Below are positions 17,224-25,805 of a DNA stretch of 64,000 bases, piece by piece; position 1 is the stretch's first letter; every line of letters begins with the position of its first letter. The translations under genes were made by a program, and so were the position numbers. The notes under the pieces were generated by a model. That model saw nothing but the letters and a program-made list of their open reading frames with translations. It ran no database searches and had not been told where the DNA came from. Origin of the DNA: Sphingomonas sp. IBVSS2 (GTDB lineage Bacteria; Pseudomonadota; Alphaproteobacteria; Sphingomonadales; Sphingomonadaceae); NCBI RefSeq assembly GCF_002127225.1, contig NZ_NFUR01000002.1:682001-746000 (forward strand). The letters are read 5' to 3'.

Positions 17224-18192
17224 GTGACAATTGTGCGACAACCTACACGCGCGGGCGTTCGCGACGCCGCCTCGAAGGTCGCCGAGATCCTTCCGCAAAC
17301 CCCTCTGTTCGTTCAGGAAATCCGCGGGGTGCCGGTATGCTTCAAGGCCGAGTGCCTGCAGCCGATCGGCGCGTTCAAGATCCGTGGCGCCTGGCACCGG
17401 CTCACGGCGCTGGACGATCCCGCGCGCGAGAAGGGCGTGGTCGCCTTTTCTTCGGGCAATCATGCCCAGGGAGTCGCCTGGGCGGCGAAGAAGCTCGGCA
17501 TCCCGGCAGTGATCGTGATGCCCGCCGACGCGCCCAGGGTGAAGCGCGACGCGACGCTGGCGATGGGGGCGGAGATCGTCTCCTACGACCGGATGACCGA
17601 GAGCCGCGAGAAGATCGCCGCGCACCTTGCCCATGCCCGCGGCGCGACGCTGGTGCCGAGCTTCGACGATCCCTGGATCATCGAGGGGCAGGGGAGCGCC
17701 GGGATCGAGGCGATGACCCAGATCGTCGAGGCCCGGTTGCCCGATTTCACGCATGTGCTGGTGCCCTGTGGTGGCGGCGGGCTGGCGGCGGGCCTGGCGC
17801 TGGCGCTGCCCGATGCGGAGATCGTCACGGTCGAGCCCGAGGGCTGGGACGATATGCGCCGCAGTCTCGATGCCGGGTGGATCGAGCCGGTGGAAGACAA
17901 TCCGCCGCCCACGGCGTGCGACGCGCTGCAGACCACACGCGTCTCGCCGCTCACTTTCGACGTGCTGTCGCGGCGGGGTGCGACCGGGCTGGCGGTGAGC
18001 GAGGCGGAAGTGCGCGCGGCGCAGCGCTGGGCCGCGGCGAAGCTGCGGCTGGTGGTGGAACCGGGCGGGGCAGTGGCGCTGGCGGCGCTGCTCGCGGGCA
18101 GGCTGGACGTGAAGCCGGGCTTGCTCGTGATCCTTTCCGGGGGCAATGCCGATCCCGATGCCTATGCCCAAGTCCTTGCCGGGAAAGACTGA
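17224..18192 (+). CDS. Threonine/serine dehydratase-like PLP enzyme
   Basis: 322 residues starting at GTG 17224 after a GGCGGGGG stretch. The PLP lysine is Lys52 in IGAFKIRGA; SSGNHAQG is at 76-83 and the phosphate loop CGGGGLAAG near 178. There is no C-terminal ACT regulatory domain, so it resembles the catabolic threonine ammonia-lyase or serine racemase group rather than feedback-regulated IlvA. The reaction is probably deamination of L-threonine to 2-oxobutanoate or of serine to pyruvate. It is divergent from the decarboxylase with 151 bases between. Confidence 0.85.
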   Translation: MTIVRQPTRAGVRDAASKVAEILPQTPLFVQEIRGVPVCFKAECLQPIGAFKIRGAWHRLTALDDPAREKGVVAFSSGNHAQGVAWAAKKLGIPAVIVMPADAPRVKRDATLAMGAEIVSYDRMTESREKIAAHLAHARGATLVPSFDDPWIIEGQGSAGIEAMTQIVEARLPDFTHVLVPCGGGGLAAGLALALPDAEIVTVEPEGWDDMRRSLDAGWIEPVEDNPPPTACDALQTTRVSPLTFDVLSRRGATGLAVSEAEVRAAQRWAAAKLRLVVEPGGAVALAALLAGRLDVKPGLLVILSGGNADPDAYAQVLAGKD

Positions 18193-18196
18193 CCCG

Positions 18197-18373
18197 GTGG
18201 CCGGCCGCCTCGGCGCCGTGATCGCCAACGTCATGAGCGTCGGCGCGCGCGCGCTGGGCTATTTCCTCTGGGGGGTGCTGCGCATCGCCTATCGCGGCGA
18301 TCCGCGGATGATCGCGCTGTTCGGCGGCGTGATCGGGGCGACCGGGCTGCTGGTCTGGCTGATCGCCAGCTGA
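18197..18373 (+). CDS. Small membrane protein of unknown function
   Basis: 58 residues from a GTG at 18197; ATG codons at 18146 and 18164 in the same frame would overlap the dehydratase. One or two hydrophobic segments (ALGYFLWGVLRIAY and IALFGGVIGATGLLVWLIAS) are the main content. Its stop overlaps the start of the next small ORF (TGATG), which supports that both are real and translated together. Confidence 0.5.
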   Translation: MAGRLGAVIANVMSVGARALGYFLWGVLRIAYRGDPRMIALFGGVIGATGLLVWLIAS

Positions 18374-18540
18374 TGCCCGATCCCGGCCTCGAACCCCTCT
18401 GGCTCAGCATCGCGGTGATCGCCATGGGCGCGCTCGTCTGGGGCGGGTGGAAACAGTTCCGGGCCGACCGGACCAAGGCGATCCTGATGTGGATCTGCGC
18501 GGTCGTGATCCTCGGCAACCTGTTGATTTTGCAGATCTGA
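18373..18540 (+). CDS. Small two-helix membrane protein
   Basis: 55 residues from the ATG overlapping the previous stop by one base. Two hydrophobic helices (LWLSIAVIAMGALVWGGW and ILMWICAVVILGNLLIL) flank a basic loop KQFRADRTK. No family is recognised. Overlap with the upstream small ORF argues for an operon with it and perhaps the dehydratase. Confidence 0.55.
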   Translation: MPDPGLEPLWLSIAVIAMGALVWGGWKQFRADRTKAILMWICAVVILGNLLILQI

Positions 18541-18670
18541 AGCGGTCCAGGGCGTATTGCCGCCAAGCCAATCCTCCCCTGGGGGCGCTGACACATCTGG
18601 TTACACAAGATCGTTGGACGCCCCTGCGCCGCTCGCATATCCTTCGCATGCCCGGCCGATGAGGTGCGTG

Positions 18671-19513
18671 ATGCGCAAGCCCTTGATCCTGCTGCCGTTC
18701 CTGCTCGCCGGCACGCCCGCGTCCGCGCAATCCGCGCCGGCGCGCGAAATCGCCTATGGCACGGCGCAGCTGCAGAAGCTCGATTTCTACAAGGGCGCGG
18801 GGGACGCCGCGCCGCTGGTGGTGTTCGTCCATGGCGGCGGCTGGCAGCGGGGCGACAAGGGCAATGCCACGGGCGCCGCGAAGATCGCCCATTTCACCGG
18901 GCGCGGCTTTGCCTTCGCCAGCGTCGACTATCGGCTCGTACCGGGTGCGACGGTGGAGCAGCAGGCGCAGGACGTCGCCGATTCGCTGGCCTATCTGGCG
19001 CAGCATGCGCGTGCGCTGGGGGTAGATCCGGGCAAGATCGTGGTGATGGGGCACAGCGCGGGCGCGCATCTGGCGGCGCTGGTCGCGACCGATCCCGCCT
19101 ATCTCCGCAAGGCGGGCTGGGGCGTCGACAAGCTGGCCGGCGTCGTGCTGCTCGACGGCGCGGCCTATGACGTGCCCGCGCAGATGGCCGATGGCCCGCG
19201 GATCATGGGCGGCACCTATGATGCCGCGTTCGGCCGCGATCCCGCCCGCCAGCGCGCGCTCTCGCCGACTTTGCAGGCGGCGGCGCCCAATGCGCGGGAC
19301 TTCCTGATCCTGCACGTGGAGCGTGCCGACGGCACCCGCCAGTCCGAAGCGCTGGGGCGTGCGCTCGCGGCGGCGGGTGCGCACGTGACGGTGCAGGGCT
19401 TTGCGGGACGCGGGCTGCGCGGCCATATGGAGATCAACCGCGCGCTGGGCGACCCCGGCTATCCGGCGACGGCGGTGGTCGATCGGTGGATCGACACGGT
19501 CCTGGCGCGCTGA
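18671..19513 (+). CDS. Secreted alpha/beta hydrolase, BD-FAE-like carboxylesterase
   Basis: 280 residues. ATG 18671 follows GAGG; earlier in-frame starts at 18659 and 18668 are possible. A signal peptide ends near SAQ (residue 20). The oxyanion loop HGGGW is at 54-58 and the nucleophile elbow GHSAGA has Ser129. A downstream DGAAYD and the terminal GHMEIN histidine complete a plausible triad. This is the hormone-sensitive-lipase/bacterial feruloyl esterase-like group, acting in the periplasm on small esters; the substrate is not evident. Confidence 0.85.
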   Translation: MRKPLILLPFLLAGTPASAQSAPAREIAYGTAQLQKLDFYKGAGDAAPLVVFVHGGGWQRGDKGNATGAAKIAHFTGRGFAFASVDYRLVPGATVEQQAQDVADSLAYLAQHARALGVDPGKIVVMGHSAGAHLAALVATDPAYLRKAGWGVDKLAGVVLLDGAAYDVPAQMADGPRIMGGTYDAAFGRDPARQRALSPTLQAAAPNARDFLILHVERADGTRQSEALGRALAAAGAHVTVQGFAGRGLRGHMEINRALGDPGYPATAVVDRWIDTVLAR

Positions 19514-19551
19514 GTGTTGGACGCGGGCGCCGCAATCCCTAGATAGGCGGC

Positions 19552-19758
19552 ATGAACGGCCCCGCCCAGCTCCACTACGACACGCCCGAATTCGATATCC
19601 TGCGTCCCGGCAGCTATGTGCTGTGCGCGGTGAGCGGCGAGCAGATTCCGCTCAACGAGCTGAAATATTGGAGCGCCGAGTTCCAGGAAGCCTATCGCAG
19701 CGCGGCCGAGGCGACCGCGGCGATGCTGGCGGGCGGGGCGGGGAATCTGAAGAAATAG
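19552..19758 (+). CDS. DUF2093 domain-containing protein
   Basis: 68 residues covering a complete DUF2093 domain, with the characteristic GSYVLCAVSGEQIPLNELKYW. These very short cytoplasmic proteins occur almost only in alphaproteobacteria and have no known function. A TAGATA box 14 bases upstream of the ATG could be a -10 element. It is convergent with the alpha/beta-fold gene and separated from it by an inverted repeat. Confidence 0.85.
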   Translation: MNGPAQLHYDTPEFDILRPGSYVLCAVSGEQIPLNELKYWSAEFQEAYRSAAEATAAMLAGGAGNLKK

Positions 19759-19766
19759 GCGGTCGT

Positions 19767-19834
19767 CCCGGCGAAAGCCGGGCGCTCGTGCCGTCAACCT
19801 GCGCCAGCCGCCGGAGACCCCGGCTTTCGCCGGG
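19767..19834. repeat. Inverted repeat between convergent genes
   Basis: A 16-base perfect inverted repeat (CCCGGCGAAAGCCGGG at 19767, CCCGGCTTTCGCCGGG at 19819) lies between the DUF2093 gene and the convergent alpha/beta-fold gene. Each arm is also self-complementary, so it can fold as one large or two small hairpins. A termination role is plausible but there is no U-run. Confidence 0.55.
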
Positions 19835-19851
19835 GTGACGGGATGCGGGAA

Positions 19852-20508
19852 TCAGCGGATCGGCGAGTTGGGGTCGAGCCGCATGTCGAGATAGCGGTCC
19901 ACGCTCTTCATCAGGTCGTCCATCTCGTGCTCGAAAAAGTGGTTCGCGCTCGGAATGGTGTCGTGATGGATGGTGATGTGCTTCTGGGTGCGCAGCTTGT
20001 CGACCAGCTTCTGCACTGCGCCCGGCGTGACCACCTCGTCATTCTCGCCCTGGATGATGATGCCCGAGGACGGGCAGGGGGCAAGGAAGGTGAAGTCGAA
20101 CATGTTCGCGGGCGGCGCGATCGAGATGAAGCCGCGGATTTCCGGGCGGCGCATCAGCAGCTGCATGCCGATCCAGGCACCGAAGCCGAAGCCGGCGACC
20201 CAGGTGCTGCTCGCCTCCGGGTGGAAGCTCTGCACCCAGTCGAGCGCGCTCGCCGCGTCGGACAGTTCGCCGATGCCGTTGTCGAACGTCCCCTGGCTCT
20301 TGCCGACGCCGCGGAAATTGAAGCGCAGCGTCGCGAAGCCGCGGCGCTGGAAGGTCTTGTAGACTTCCTGGACGATGCGGTTGTTCATCGTGCCGCCCGC
20401 ATTGGGATGCGGGTGGAGGATCATGGCGACCGGCGCGCGCGGCTTGGGAGCGGGAGCGAAACGGCCTTCGAGGCGCCCCTCGGGGCCGGGAAAGATGACT
20501 TCGGGCAA
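19852..20508 (-). CDS. Alpha/beta-hydrolase fold protein lacking the usual nucleophile serine
   Basis: 218 residues from a TTG at 20508 giving the common family start MPEVIFPGPEGRLEGR; longer upstream readings overlap the divergent gene. It has the alpha/beta hydrolase layout of the COG2945 group, with HPHPNAGG and NFRGVGKSQG near the N-terminus, ENDEVVTP and a terminal SANHFF histidine. Where these proteins normally carry GxSxG, this one reads GFGFG, so the nucleophile position is glycine. Hydrolase activity is therefore uncertain. It is divergent from the cysteine desulfurase operon. Confidence 0.8.
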   Translation of the reverse strand: MPEVIFPGPEGRLEGRFAPAPKPRAPVAMILHPHPNAGGTMNNRIVQEVYKTFQRRGFATLRFNFRGVGKSQGTFDNGIGELSDAASALDWVQSFHPEASSTWVAGFGFGAWIGMQLLMRRPEIRGFISIAPPANMFDFTFLAPCPSSGIIIQGENDEVVTPGAVQKLVDKLRTQKHITIHHDTIPSANHFFEHEMDDLMKSVDRYLDMRLDPNSPIR

Positions 20509-20605
20509 GGCAGACCTGCTTTGAATTGGAGGCGCGCTGTGGAGCGCGGTGCGTTGGGCGCTATATAGGCAGCGCGCCCCTTTGCGCAATTACAACGAGA
20601 TTCGC

Positions 20606-21682
20606 TTGGCCGACCGCATCTATCTGGACCATGCCGCGACCACTCCCATGCTGCCGCAGGCGCTGGCGGCGGTGGAGGCGGGGATACGCCACTGGGCCAA
20701 TCCCAGCTCGCCCCATGCCGAGGGGCGCGCGGCCCGCGCCGCGCTGGAAAAGGCGCGCAGCGACGTCGCCGCCGCCTATGGCTGGGCGCACGAACTGGTC
20801 TTCACCAGCGGCGCCAGCGAATCGCTGCAGATCGCGCTTGGCCGCTCGGTGGCGCCGCGCCGGCTGATCAGCGCGGTCGAGCATGATTCGGTGCTGCGCC
20901 ATTCGGAAGGCGCGCAGGTGCTGCCCGTGGACGGCGACGGAATCCTGGATCTCGACGCGCTGCGTGGCGCGCTGGCCGCGGGGCCGCGCGCGCTGGTGGG
21001 GGTGCAATGGGCGAACAGCGAGACCGGCGTGCGCCAGCCGATCGCCGAAATCGCAAACATCGTGCACGCGGCGGGCGCCATCCTGCTGGTCGATGCGGCA
21101 CAGATGCCCGCGCGCGCCGACGATGCGGTGCTGCGCCATGCCGATCTTGTCGCGGTGTCCGCGCACAAGCGGGGCGGGCCGCCGGGGATCGGGGCGCTGC
21201 TGGTGCGCGACTTCGGCGTGCTGCTGCCGATGGGCGGGCAGGAAAAGGGTTATCGCGCGGGCACCGAGAACCTTCCCGGTGCACTAGGCTATTCGATTGC
21301 CGTCCAGACGCCCGAAGATCTGGCCCGAATGGCGGCGCTGCGGGCACGGCTGGAGGCGGCGATCGTCGCGGCGGGTGGCGACACGGTGGGCGCAAGCCGT
21401 CCGCGCAGTCCGCTGATCGGCGCCTATCGGATGCCGGGCGTCTCCGCCGCCGCCCAGCTGATCCGCTTCGACCTGGCCGGTATGTCGGTCTCGGCGGGCA
21501 GCGCCTGTTCCTCGGGCAGCATGCGGCCGAGCCATGTCCTCACTGCGATGGGCTGGGAGGAGCCGGCATTGCGCGAAGTGGTGCGGGTGAGTTTCGGGCG
21601 CGGTACCACCGAAGCGGAGGTGGATGCCTTCACGACGCTCTGGCGCCGGATCGCGATCGAGGCCAGAAACAGGGCCGCATGA
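20606..21682 (+). CDS. Cysteine desulfurase-like aminotransferase class V protein (copy 1)
   Basis: 358 residues from TTG 20606 (NifS/IscS family). It opens IYLDHAATTPM. The PLP lysine is about Lys188 in VSAHKRGGP; His93 in VEHDS stacks on the cofactor; the catalytic Cys301 lies in SAGSACSSGS. It would take sulfur from cysteine to form a persulfide for Fe-S clusters or thiolated tRNA. The next gene, a second desulfurase, starts inside its stop (ATGA). A TATATA at 20562 could be the -10 box. Confidence 0.85.
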   Translation: MADRIYLDHAATTPMLPQALAAVEAGIRHWANPSSPHAEGRAARAALEKARSDVAAAYGWAHELVFTSGASESLQIALGRSVAPRRLISAVEHDSVLRHSEGAQVLPVDGDGILDLDALRGALAAGPRALVGVQWANSETGVRQPIAEIANIVHAAGAILLVDAAQMPARADDAVLRHADLVAVSAHKRGGPPGIGALLVRDFGVLLPMGGQEKGYRAGTENLPGALGYSIAVQTPEDLARMAALRARLEAAIVAAGGDTVGASRPRSPLIGAYRMPGVSAAAQLIRFDLAGMSVSAGSACSSGSMRPSHVLTAMGWEEPALREVVRVSFGRGTTEAEVDAFTTLWRRIAIEARNRAA

Positions 21683-22770
21683 CCTATCTCGACTATCAGG
21701 CGACCACGCCGCTCGCGCCCGAGGCGCTGGCCGCGATGCTGCCGCTGCTGGAGACCCAGTTCGCCAATCCGCACTCCGCCCATGCCCCGGGCCGGGCGGC
21801 CAGGGCCGCGGTGGAGGCGGCGCGCGACGATGTCGCCGCGCTGCTTCCGCGGGGTGGCACGGTGAGCTTCACCAGCGGCGCGACAGAGGCGCTCAACTGG
21901 GCGATCAAGGGCACGGGCGGCGGGATCGTGACGATCGCCACCGAGCATGCCGCCGTGCTCGACACGGCCGCGGCAGAGCACCGCAAGGGCAGGGAGGTCG
22001 TCGTGCTGCCGGTCGGCACCGAGGGGCTGGTCGACCTCGCCGCCGCGCGGGCGGCGATCGGGCCGGGCACCGGCCTGGTCGCGGCGATGCTGGTCAACAA
22101 CGAGATCGGCGTGATCCAGCCGATCGAGGAGCTGGCGCATCTCGCCCGTGCCGCCGGCGCGCTGTTCCTGTGCGACGCGGTGCAGGGCTATGGCCGGGTG
22201 CGCATCCCCGATGGCTGCGACCTGATCGCCGTTTCGGCACACAAGATCCACGGGCCCAAGGGCGTGGGCGCTCTGTGGATCCGCGACGGCGTGGCGCTGG
22301 AGCCGCTGATGCATGGCGGCGGGCAGGAGCCGGCGGGCCGTTCGGGGACGCTGTCGCCCGCGCTGTGCGCGGGGTTCGGCGCGGCGGCAAGGCTCGCCAA
22401 GCAGCGCCTCGGGGCCGATCACGCCCATGCCGAGCAGCTCTTCCGCGCCGCGCTCGCCCGTATTCCCGGCGATTGGGTGCTGAACGGCGCGCAGGGGGAC
22501 CGCTATCCCGGCAATCTCAACCTGCGCCATGACGGGCTCGACGTCGCCCGGCTGATGTCGGACCTGCGGGATGTCGCCTTCTCCGCCGGATCGGCCTGTG
22601 CGAGCGGATCGGGGCGGCCCAGCCATGTGCTCGAGGCGATCGGCCTCTCTGCCGCCGAGGCACGCGCGAGCATCCGCATCGGCTTCGGGCGCTACACCAC
22701 CGAGGACGCGTTGCTCCATGCGATCGACCGGATCGTCGCCGCCGCCCGGCGGCAGAGCCGCGCGGCATGA
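21679..22770 (+). CDS. Cysteine desulfurase (copy 2)
   Basis: 363 residues, same NifS/IscS family as the preceding gene but clearly diverged. MTYLDYQATTPLAPEAL opens the protein; His90 in TEHAAV, Lys189 in SAHKIHGPKG and Cys307 in SAGSACASGS are the expected active-site residues. The GVGAL-IRDG segment and a lost-copy pattern are absent, so both copies look intact. ATGA overlaps on both sides tie it to copy 1 and the ferredoxin. Two adjacent desulfurases without a scaffold gene is unusual. Confidence 0.9.
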   Translation: MTYLDYQATTPLAPEALAAMLPLLETQFANPHSAHAPGRAARAAVEAARDDVAALLPRGGTVSFTSGATEALNWAIKGTGGGIVTIATEHAAVLDTAAAEHRKGREVVVLPVGTEGLVDLAAARAAIGPGTGLVAAMLVNNEIGVIQPIEELAHLARAAGALFLCDAVQGYGRVRIPDGCDLIAVSAHKIHGPKGVGALWIRDGVALEPLMHGGGQEPAGRSGTLSPALCAGFGAAARLAKQRLGADHAHAEQLFRAALARIPGDWVLNGAQGDRYPGNLNLRHDGLDVARLMSDLRDVAFSAGSACASGSGRPSHVLEAIGLSAAEARASIRIGFGRYTTEDALLHAIDRIVAAARRQSRAA

Positions 22771-23102
22771 TCCGCGTCACCTTCGTCAGCGCCGACGGGC
22801 GCGACCGGCACGAAGTGACGGCAGAGGCGGGGCTGCGCCTGCTCGAAGTGGCGCAGAATGACGGCCAGCCGCTGGAGGGCACCTGCGAAGGGCAGATGGC
22901 CTGCTCGACCTGCCACGTGATCGTCGATCCCGACTATTTTGCCCGGCTGCCCCGCGCCGCGGAGGAAGAGGAAGACATGCTCGACCTGGCGGTGGGCGCG
23001 GTGCGTACCAGCCGGCTGGCCTGCCAGATCCTGCTCACGCCGGACCTGGACGGGCTGGTGGTGCACATGCCGGCCGGGCACCGCGACATGCAGGGGCGCT
23101 GA
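22767..23102 (+). CDS. Adrenodoxin-type [2Fe-2S] ferredoxin
   Basis: 111 residues. Cluster ligands are Cys40, Cys46, Cys49 (CEGQMACSTC) and Cys86 (LACQ), the C-x5-C-x2-C-x36-C spacing of vertebrate-type/ISC ferredoxins. In ISC operons this protein gives electrons for cluster assembly on the scaffold. Its ATG overlaps the stop of desulfurase copy 2, so it should be co-translated. The acidic AEEEEDMLD segment is the usual partner-binding helix. Confidence 0.92.
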   Translation: MIRVTFVSADGRDRHEVTAEAGLRLLEVAQNDGQPLEGTCEGQMACSTCHVIVDPDYFARLPRAAEEEEDMLDLAVGAVRTSRLACQILLTPDLDGLVVHMPAGHRDMQGR

Positions 23103-23258
23103 GGCGTATTGCAGCGGAATCTCGGATGACCCTTGGCTGAGCGATCCGTTCAGCCTGTCGAAATCGGTTCAATTTCAGGATCGAGCATGGAACCGAAACG
23201 ATCGTTCCGGTTTCCGACATCGGGGGGCTCTTTCCCCCGCAAGCAGGAGAGAGAAGAT

Positions 23259-23477
23259 ATGAAATTGCTTCCGATCCTCGCGGCCGCCGCTGCCGCGACT
23301 CTCGCCATCCCGGCCGCCAATGCCGCCGCCGCCCCGGCGGCGCCGGCGATCGCCGGCAAGGCGGACATCCAGCACCACCGTCCGCACCACAAGCGCCCGA
23401 AATGGCGCACCGTGTGCAAGACCAAGTGGCACCATGGCCATCGCCAGCGGGTGTGCCGCAAGGTGCGCGTCCGCTAA
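23259..23477 (+). CDS. Small secreted basic His/Arg-rich protein
   Basis: 72 residues with an AGGAGAGAGA ribosome site. A signal peptide with a long alanine stretch is followed by a mature part rich in His, Arg and Lys and two cysteines (RTVCKTKWHHGHRQRVCRK). Similar tiny periplasmic proteins are common in sphingomonads but have no assigned role; the two Cys could form a disulfide. The upstream 156 bases contain a sphingomonad-type repeat (GTTCAGCCTGTCGAA). Confidence 0.65.
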   Translation: MKLLPILAAAAAATLAIPAANAAAAPAAPAIAGKADIQHHRPHHKRPKWRTVCKTKWHHGHRQRVCRKVRVR

Positions 23478-23559
23478 GGATTGCGGACGCCAAGGGTTTC
23501 GGGCGGGAGCGTGCCTGCGTTCCCGCCCTTGCCTAACCGCCTGACTTTGCCCATATGCG

Positions 23560-23656
23560 CCGCGGGAGTCGGGCGGACGCAGTCGTCGCCAACCTGGTCA
23601 GATCCGGAAGGAAGCAGCCACAACGATTTCGCTGCGGGTCGTTCCGGCTCCCACCG
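23560..23656 (+). ncRNA. ffs: Signal recognition particle RNA (4.5S type)
   Basis: The apical loop region of bacterial SRP RNA is unmistakable: GGTCAGATCCGGAAGGAAGC with the GGAA tetraloop at about 23606, then AGCCACAACG. Flanking arms pair: GGGAGTCGGG at 23564 with TTCCGGCTCCC ending at 23652, and GCAG with CTGC inside. End points are estimated from helix closure. The RNA binds Ffh (encoded at 57438) and the complex docks on FtsY (52735). Location upstream of dnaX is conserved in many bacteria. Confidence 0.9.
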
Positions 23657-23696
23657 CATCCACACATCGCCATCGCGTCCGCGACGGCCGTCGCCC

Positions 23697-24104
23697 TCAC
23701 GGGAACGGCGGCGAATAGTCGGTCAGGCGCATCGTCCGGTCCTCTATCTCGCCCATGATCGGCGCGTCGGGGCTCAGCGTCGCCTTCTTGATCGCGATCC
23801 ATTCCGCATCGGCCATGAATGCCGCCCAGCCGGCCTTCTGCGTCGCCTCGTCGGGCCAGCGCAGCAGGTAGACGAATTCGGGCTTCCCGTCGCGCCGCGC
23901 TTCCCAGGTCGCGACGATGTCGAAGCCGTGGCGCTTCATGATCCGCATCGCATGGTCGCGGAAGCGGGCATGGAAGACGGGCTTGCTGGCTTCGTGGAGC
24001 GCATAGACGCGAAGCTGGTAGAGCGGCTTGTCTGCGGCGCGAGCCGGGGCCGTCGCCAGCATCGCCGCCACCGCCAGCCCGAGCGCTATTCCGGTCATCT
24101 TCAT
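23697..24104 (-). CDS. Secreted NIPSNAP family protein
   Basis: 135 residues. A signal peptide (MKMTGIALGLAVAAMLATAPARAA) precedes a single dimeric alpha/beta barrel of the NIPSNAP type, opening LYQLRVYALHEASKPVFHARF with the later FVYLLRWPDE. Function in bacteria is unknown. It lies antisense between the SRP RNA and dnaX, interrupting an otherwise conserved ffs-dnaX neighbourhood. Confidence 0.83.
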   Translation of the reverse strand: MKMTGIALGLAVAAMLATAPARAADKPLYQLRVYALHEASKPVFHARFRDHAMRIMKRHGFDIVATWEARRDGKPEFVYLLRWPDEATQKAGWAAFMADAEWIAIKKATLSPDAPIMGEIEDRTMRLTDYSPPFP

Positions 24105-24176
24105 CGCATTCCTCCCATGCCGGGCTTAGTCCATCGGCTTGGACGCGGCGACGGGAACACGCTAGGAACGCAAACG

Positions 24177-25796
24177 ATGTCCGATTCCCTGCTTGGCCTC
24201 GACGAACCTCCGCAGCCGCGCGACAATGCTTATCGCGTGCTGGCGCGCAAATACCGGCCGCAGACCTTTTCCGAGCTGATCGGCCAGGATGCGATGGTCA
24301 CCACGCTGGGCAACGCGATCAAGCGCGACCGGCTGGCGCACGCCTTCCTGCTCACCGGCGTGCGCGGTGTCGGCAAGACCTCGACCGCGCGGCTGATCGC
24401 CAAGGCGCTCAACTGCATCGGCCCGGACGGGCAGGGCGGGCCGACGATCGATCCCTGCGGCGTCTGCGAGCCTTGCCGGGCGATCGCCGAGGGCCGCCAT
24501 ATCGACGTGATCGAGATGGACGCCGCCAGCCACACCGGCGTCGACGACGTGCGCGAGATCATCGAGGCGTCGCGCTATTCGGCGGTCTCGGCGCGCTACA
24601 AGATCTACATCATCGACGAAGTGCACATGCTCTCGAAGAGCGCGTTCAACGCGCTGCTCAAGACGCTGGAGGAGCCGCCGGCGCATGTGAAGTTCCTGTT
24701 CGCCACCACCGAGGTGAACAAGGTGCCGGTAACGGTGCTCTCGCGCTGCCAGCGCTTCGACCTGCGCCGCATCCCGGCCGAGCTGCTTGCCGAGCATTTC
24801 GCCAGGGTGACCCAGGCCGAGGGCTTCGAGGCGGAGCCCGAGGCGCTGGCGCTGATCGCCCGCGCCGCCGAGGGATCGGCGCGCGACGGGCTGTCGATCC
24901 TCGACCAGGCGATCGCGCACGCCGGCCTGGAAGGCGAGGGCGTGAAGGCCGAGGCGGTGCGCCAGATGCTGGGCCTGTCGGACCGCGGCGCGATCCGCAC
25001 GCTGTTCGGGCTGCTGCTGGAGGGCGATGCGCCCGGCGCGCTGGCGTCGCTCCGGGGGCAGTACGACCTTGGCGTCGATCCGCAGGCGGTGCTGCGCACG
25101 CTGCTCGAGACGGTGCATGCCGTCACCCTTGCCAAGCTCGGCACCGATGCCAATTCGGGCCAGTCGGCCGAGGAGCTGAAATCGCTCGAGCGCTGGGCGG
25201 CCGGGCTGAGCTTCCCGGCGCTCCACCGGCTGTGGCAGCTGGTGCTGCGCGGGCACGACGAAGTGGCGCGGGCGGCGCTGCCGATCGAGGCGGCGGAGAT
25301 GGCGCTGCTGCGCGTCATCCATGCCTCGCAGCTGCCCGACCCGGGCGACCTCGCGCGGCAGATCGCCAGCGGCAGCGTCACCATCTCGGGTGGCGGTGCT
25401 CCCGCGGCGGCGGGGCCGAACGGCGCGGCGATGCCCACCAGCCTCGGCCAGCTGGCCGATTATCTGGAGGAGAAGCGCCGCTTCCAGCTCGCCACCCAGG
25501 TGCGCGACTATCTTCGCCCGGTGCGTTTCGCGGGCACCGAGGTGGAGTTCGCGGCGGCGCGGCCGCTGCCCTTCGATTTCATCAAGGAACTGGGTGCCGC
25601 GCTCAAGGAGTTGACCGGCACCAACTGGAAGTTGCTGTGCGTCGACGTGCCGGCCCAGGCGATGACGCTGCGCGAGGAGCAGGCGGCGAACGAGCAGGCC
25701 GAGCGCGACGCGGTGCTCGCCTCGCCGATGGTCGCCGCCGCGATGGAAGCCTTTCCCGATGCCGAGCTGATCGGCTGGAGCAAGACCGGAAGTTAG
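24177..25796 (+). CDS. dnaX: DNA polymerase III subunits gamma and tau
   Basis: 539 residues. ATG 24177 gives MSDSLLGLDE; YRVLARKYRPQTFSELIGQD is the family signature. Walker A GVRGVGKTS is at 61-69; zinc ligands are Cys80, Cys94, Cys97 and Cys100; IIDEVHMLSKSAFNALLKTLEEPP carries the Walker B box and sensor region. It is the clamp-loader motor of the replisome. The C-terminal tau part is short, and I see no A-run slippery site for a gamma frameshift. ybaB follows after 9 bases. Confidence 0.95.
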   Translation: MSDSLLGLDEPPQPRDNAYRVLARKYRPQTFSELIGQDAMVTTLGNAIKRDRLAHAFLLTGVRGVGKTSTARLIAKALNCIGPDGQGGPTIDPCGVCEPCRAIAEGRHIDVIEMDAASHTGVDDVREIIEASRYSAVSARYKIYIIDEVHMLSKSAFNALLKTLEEPPAHVKFLFATTEVNKVPVTVLSRCQRFDLRRIPAELLAEHFARVTQAEGFEAEPEALALIARAAEGSARDGLSILDQAIAHAGLEGEGVKAEAVRQMLGLSDRGAIRTLFGLLLEGDAPGALASLRGQYDLGVDPQAVLRTLLETVHAVTLAKLGTDANSGQSAEELKSLERWAAGLSFPALHRLWQLVLRGHDEVARAALPIEAAEMALLRVIHASQLPDPGDLARQIASGSVTISGGGAPAAAGPNGAAMPTSLGQLADYLEEKRRFQLATQVRDYLRPVRFAGTEVEFAAARPLPFDFIKELGAALKELTGTNWKLLCVDVPAQAMTLREEQAANEQAERDAVLASPMVAAAMEAFPDAELIGWSKTGS

Positions 25797-25805
25797 GAAG
25801 TATCT

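Noticed and set aside
25000..25796. Programmed frameshift in dnaX producing gamma
   Set aside because: No A-rich slippery heptamer was found in the second half of the gene.
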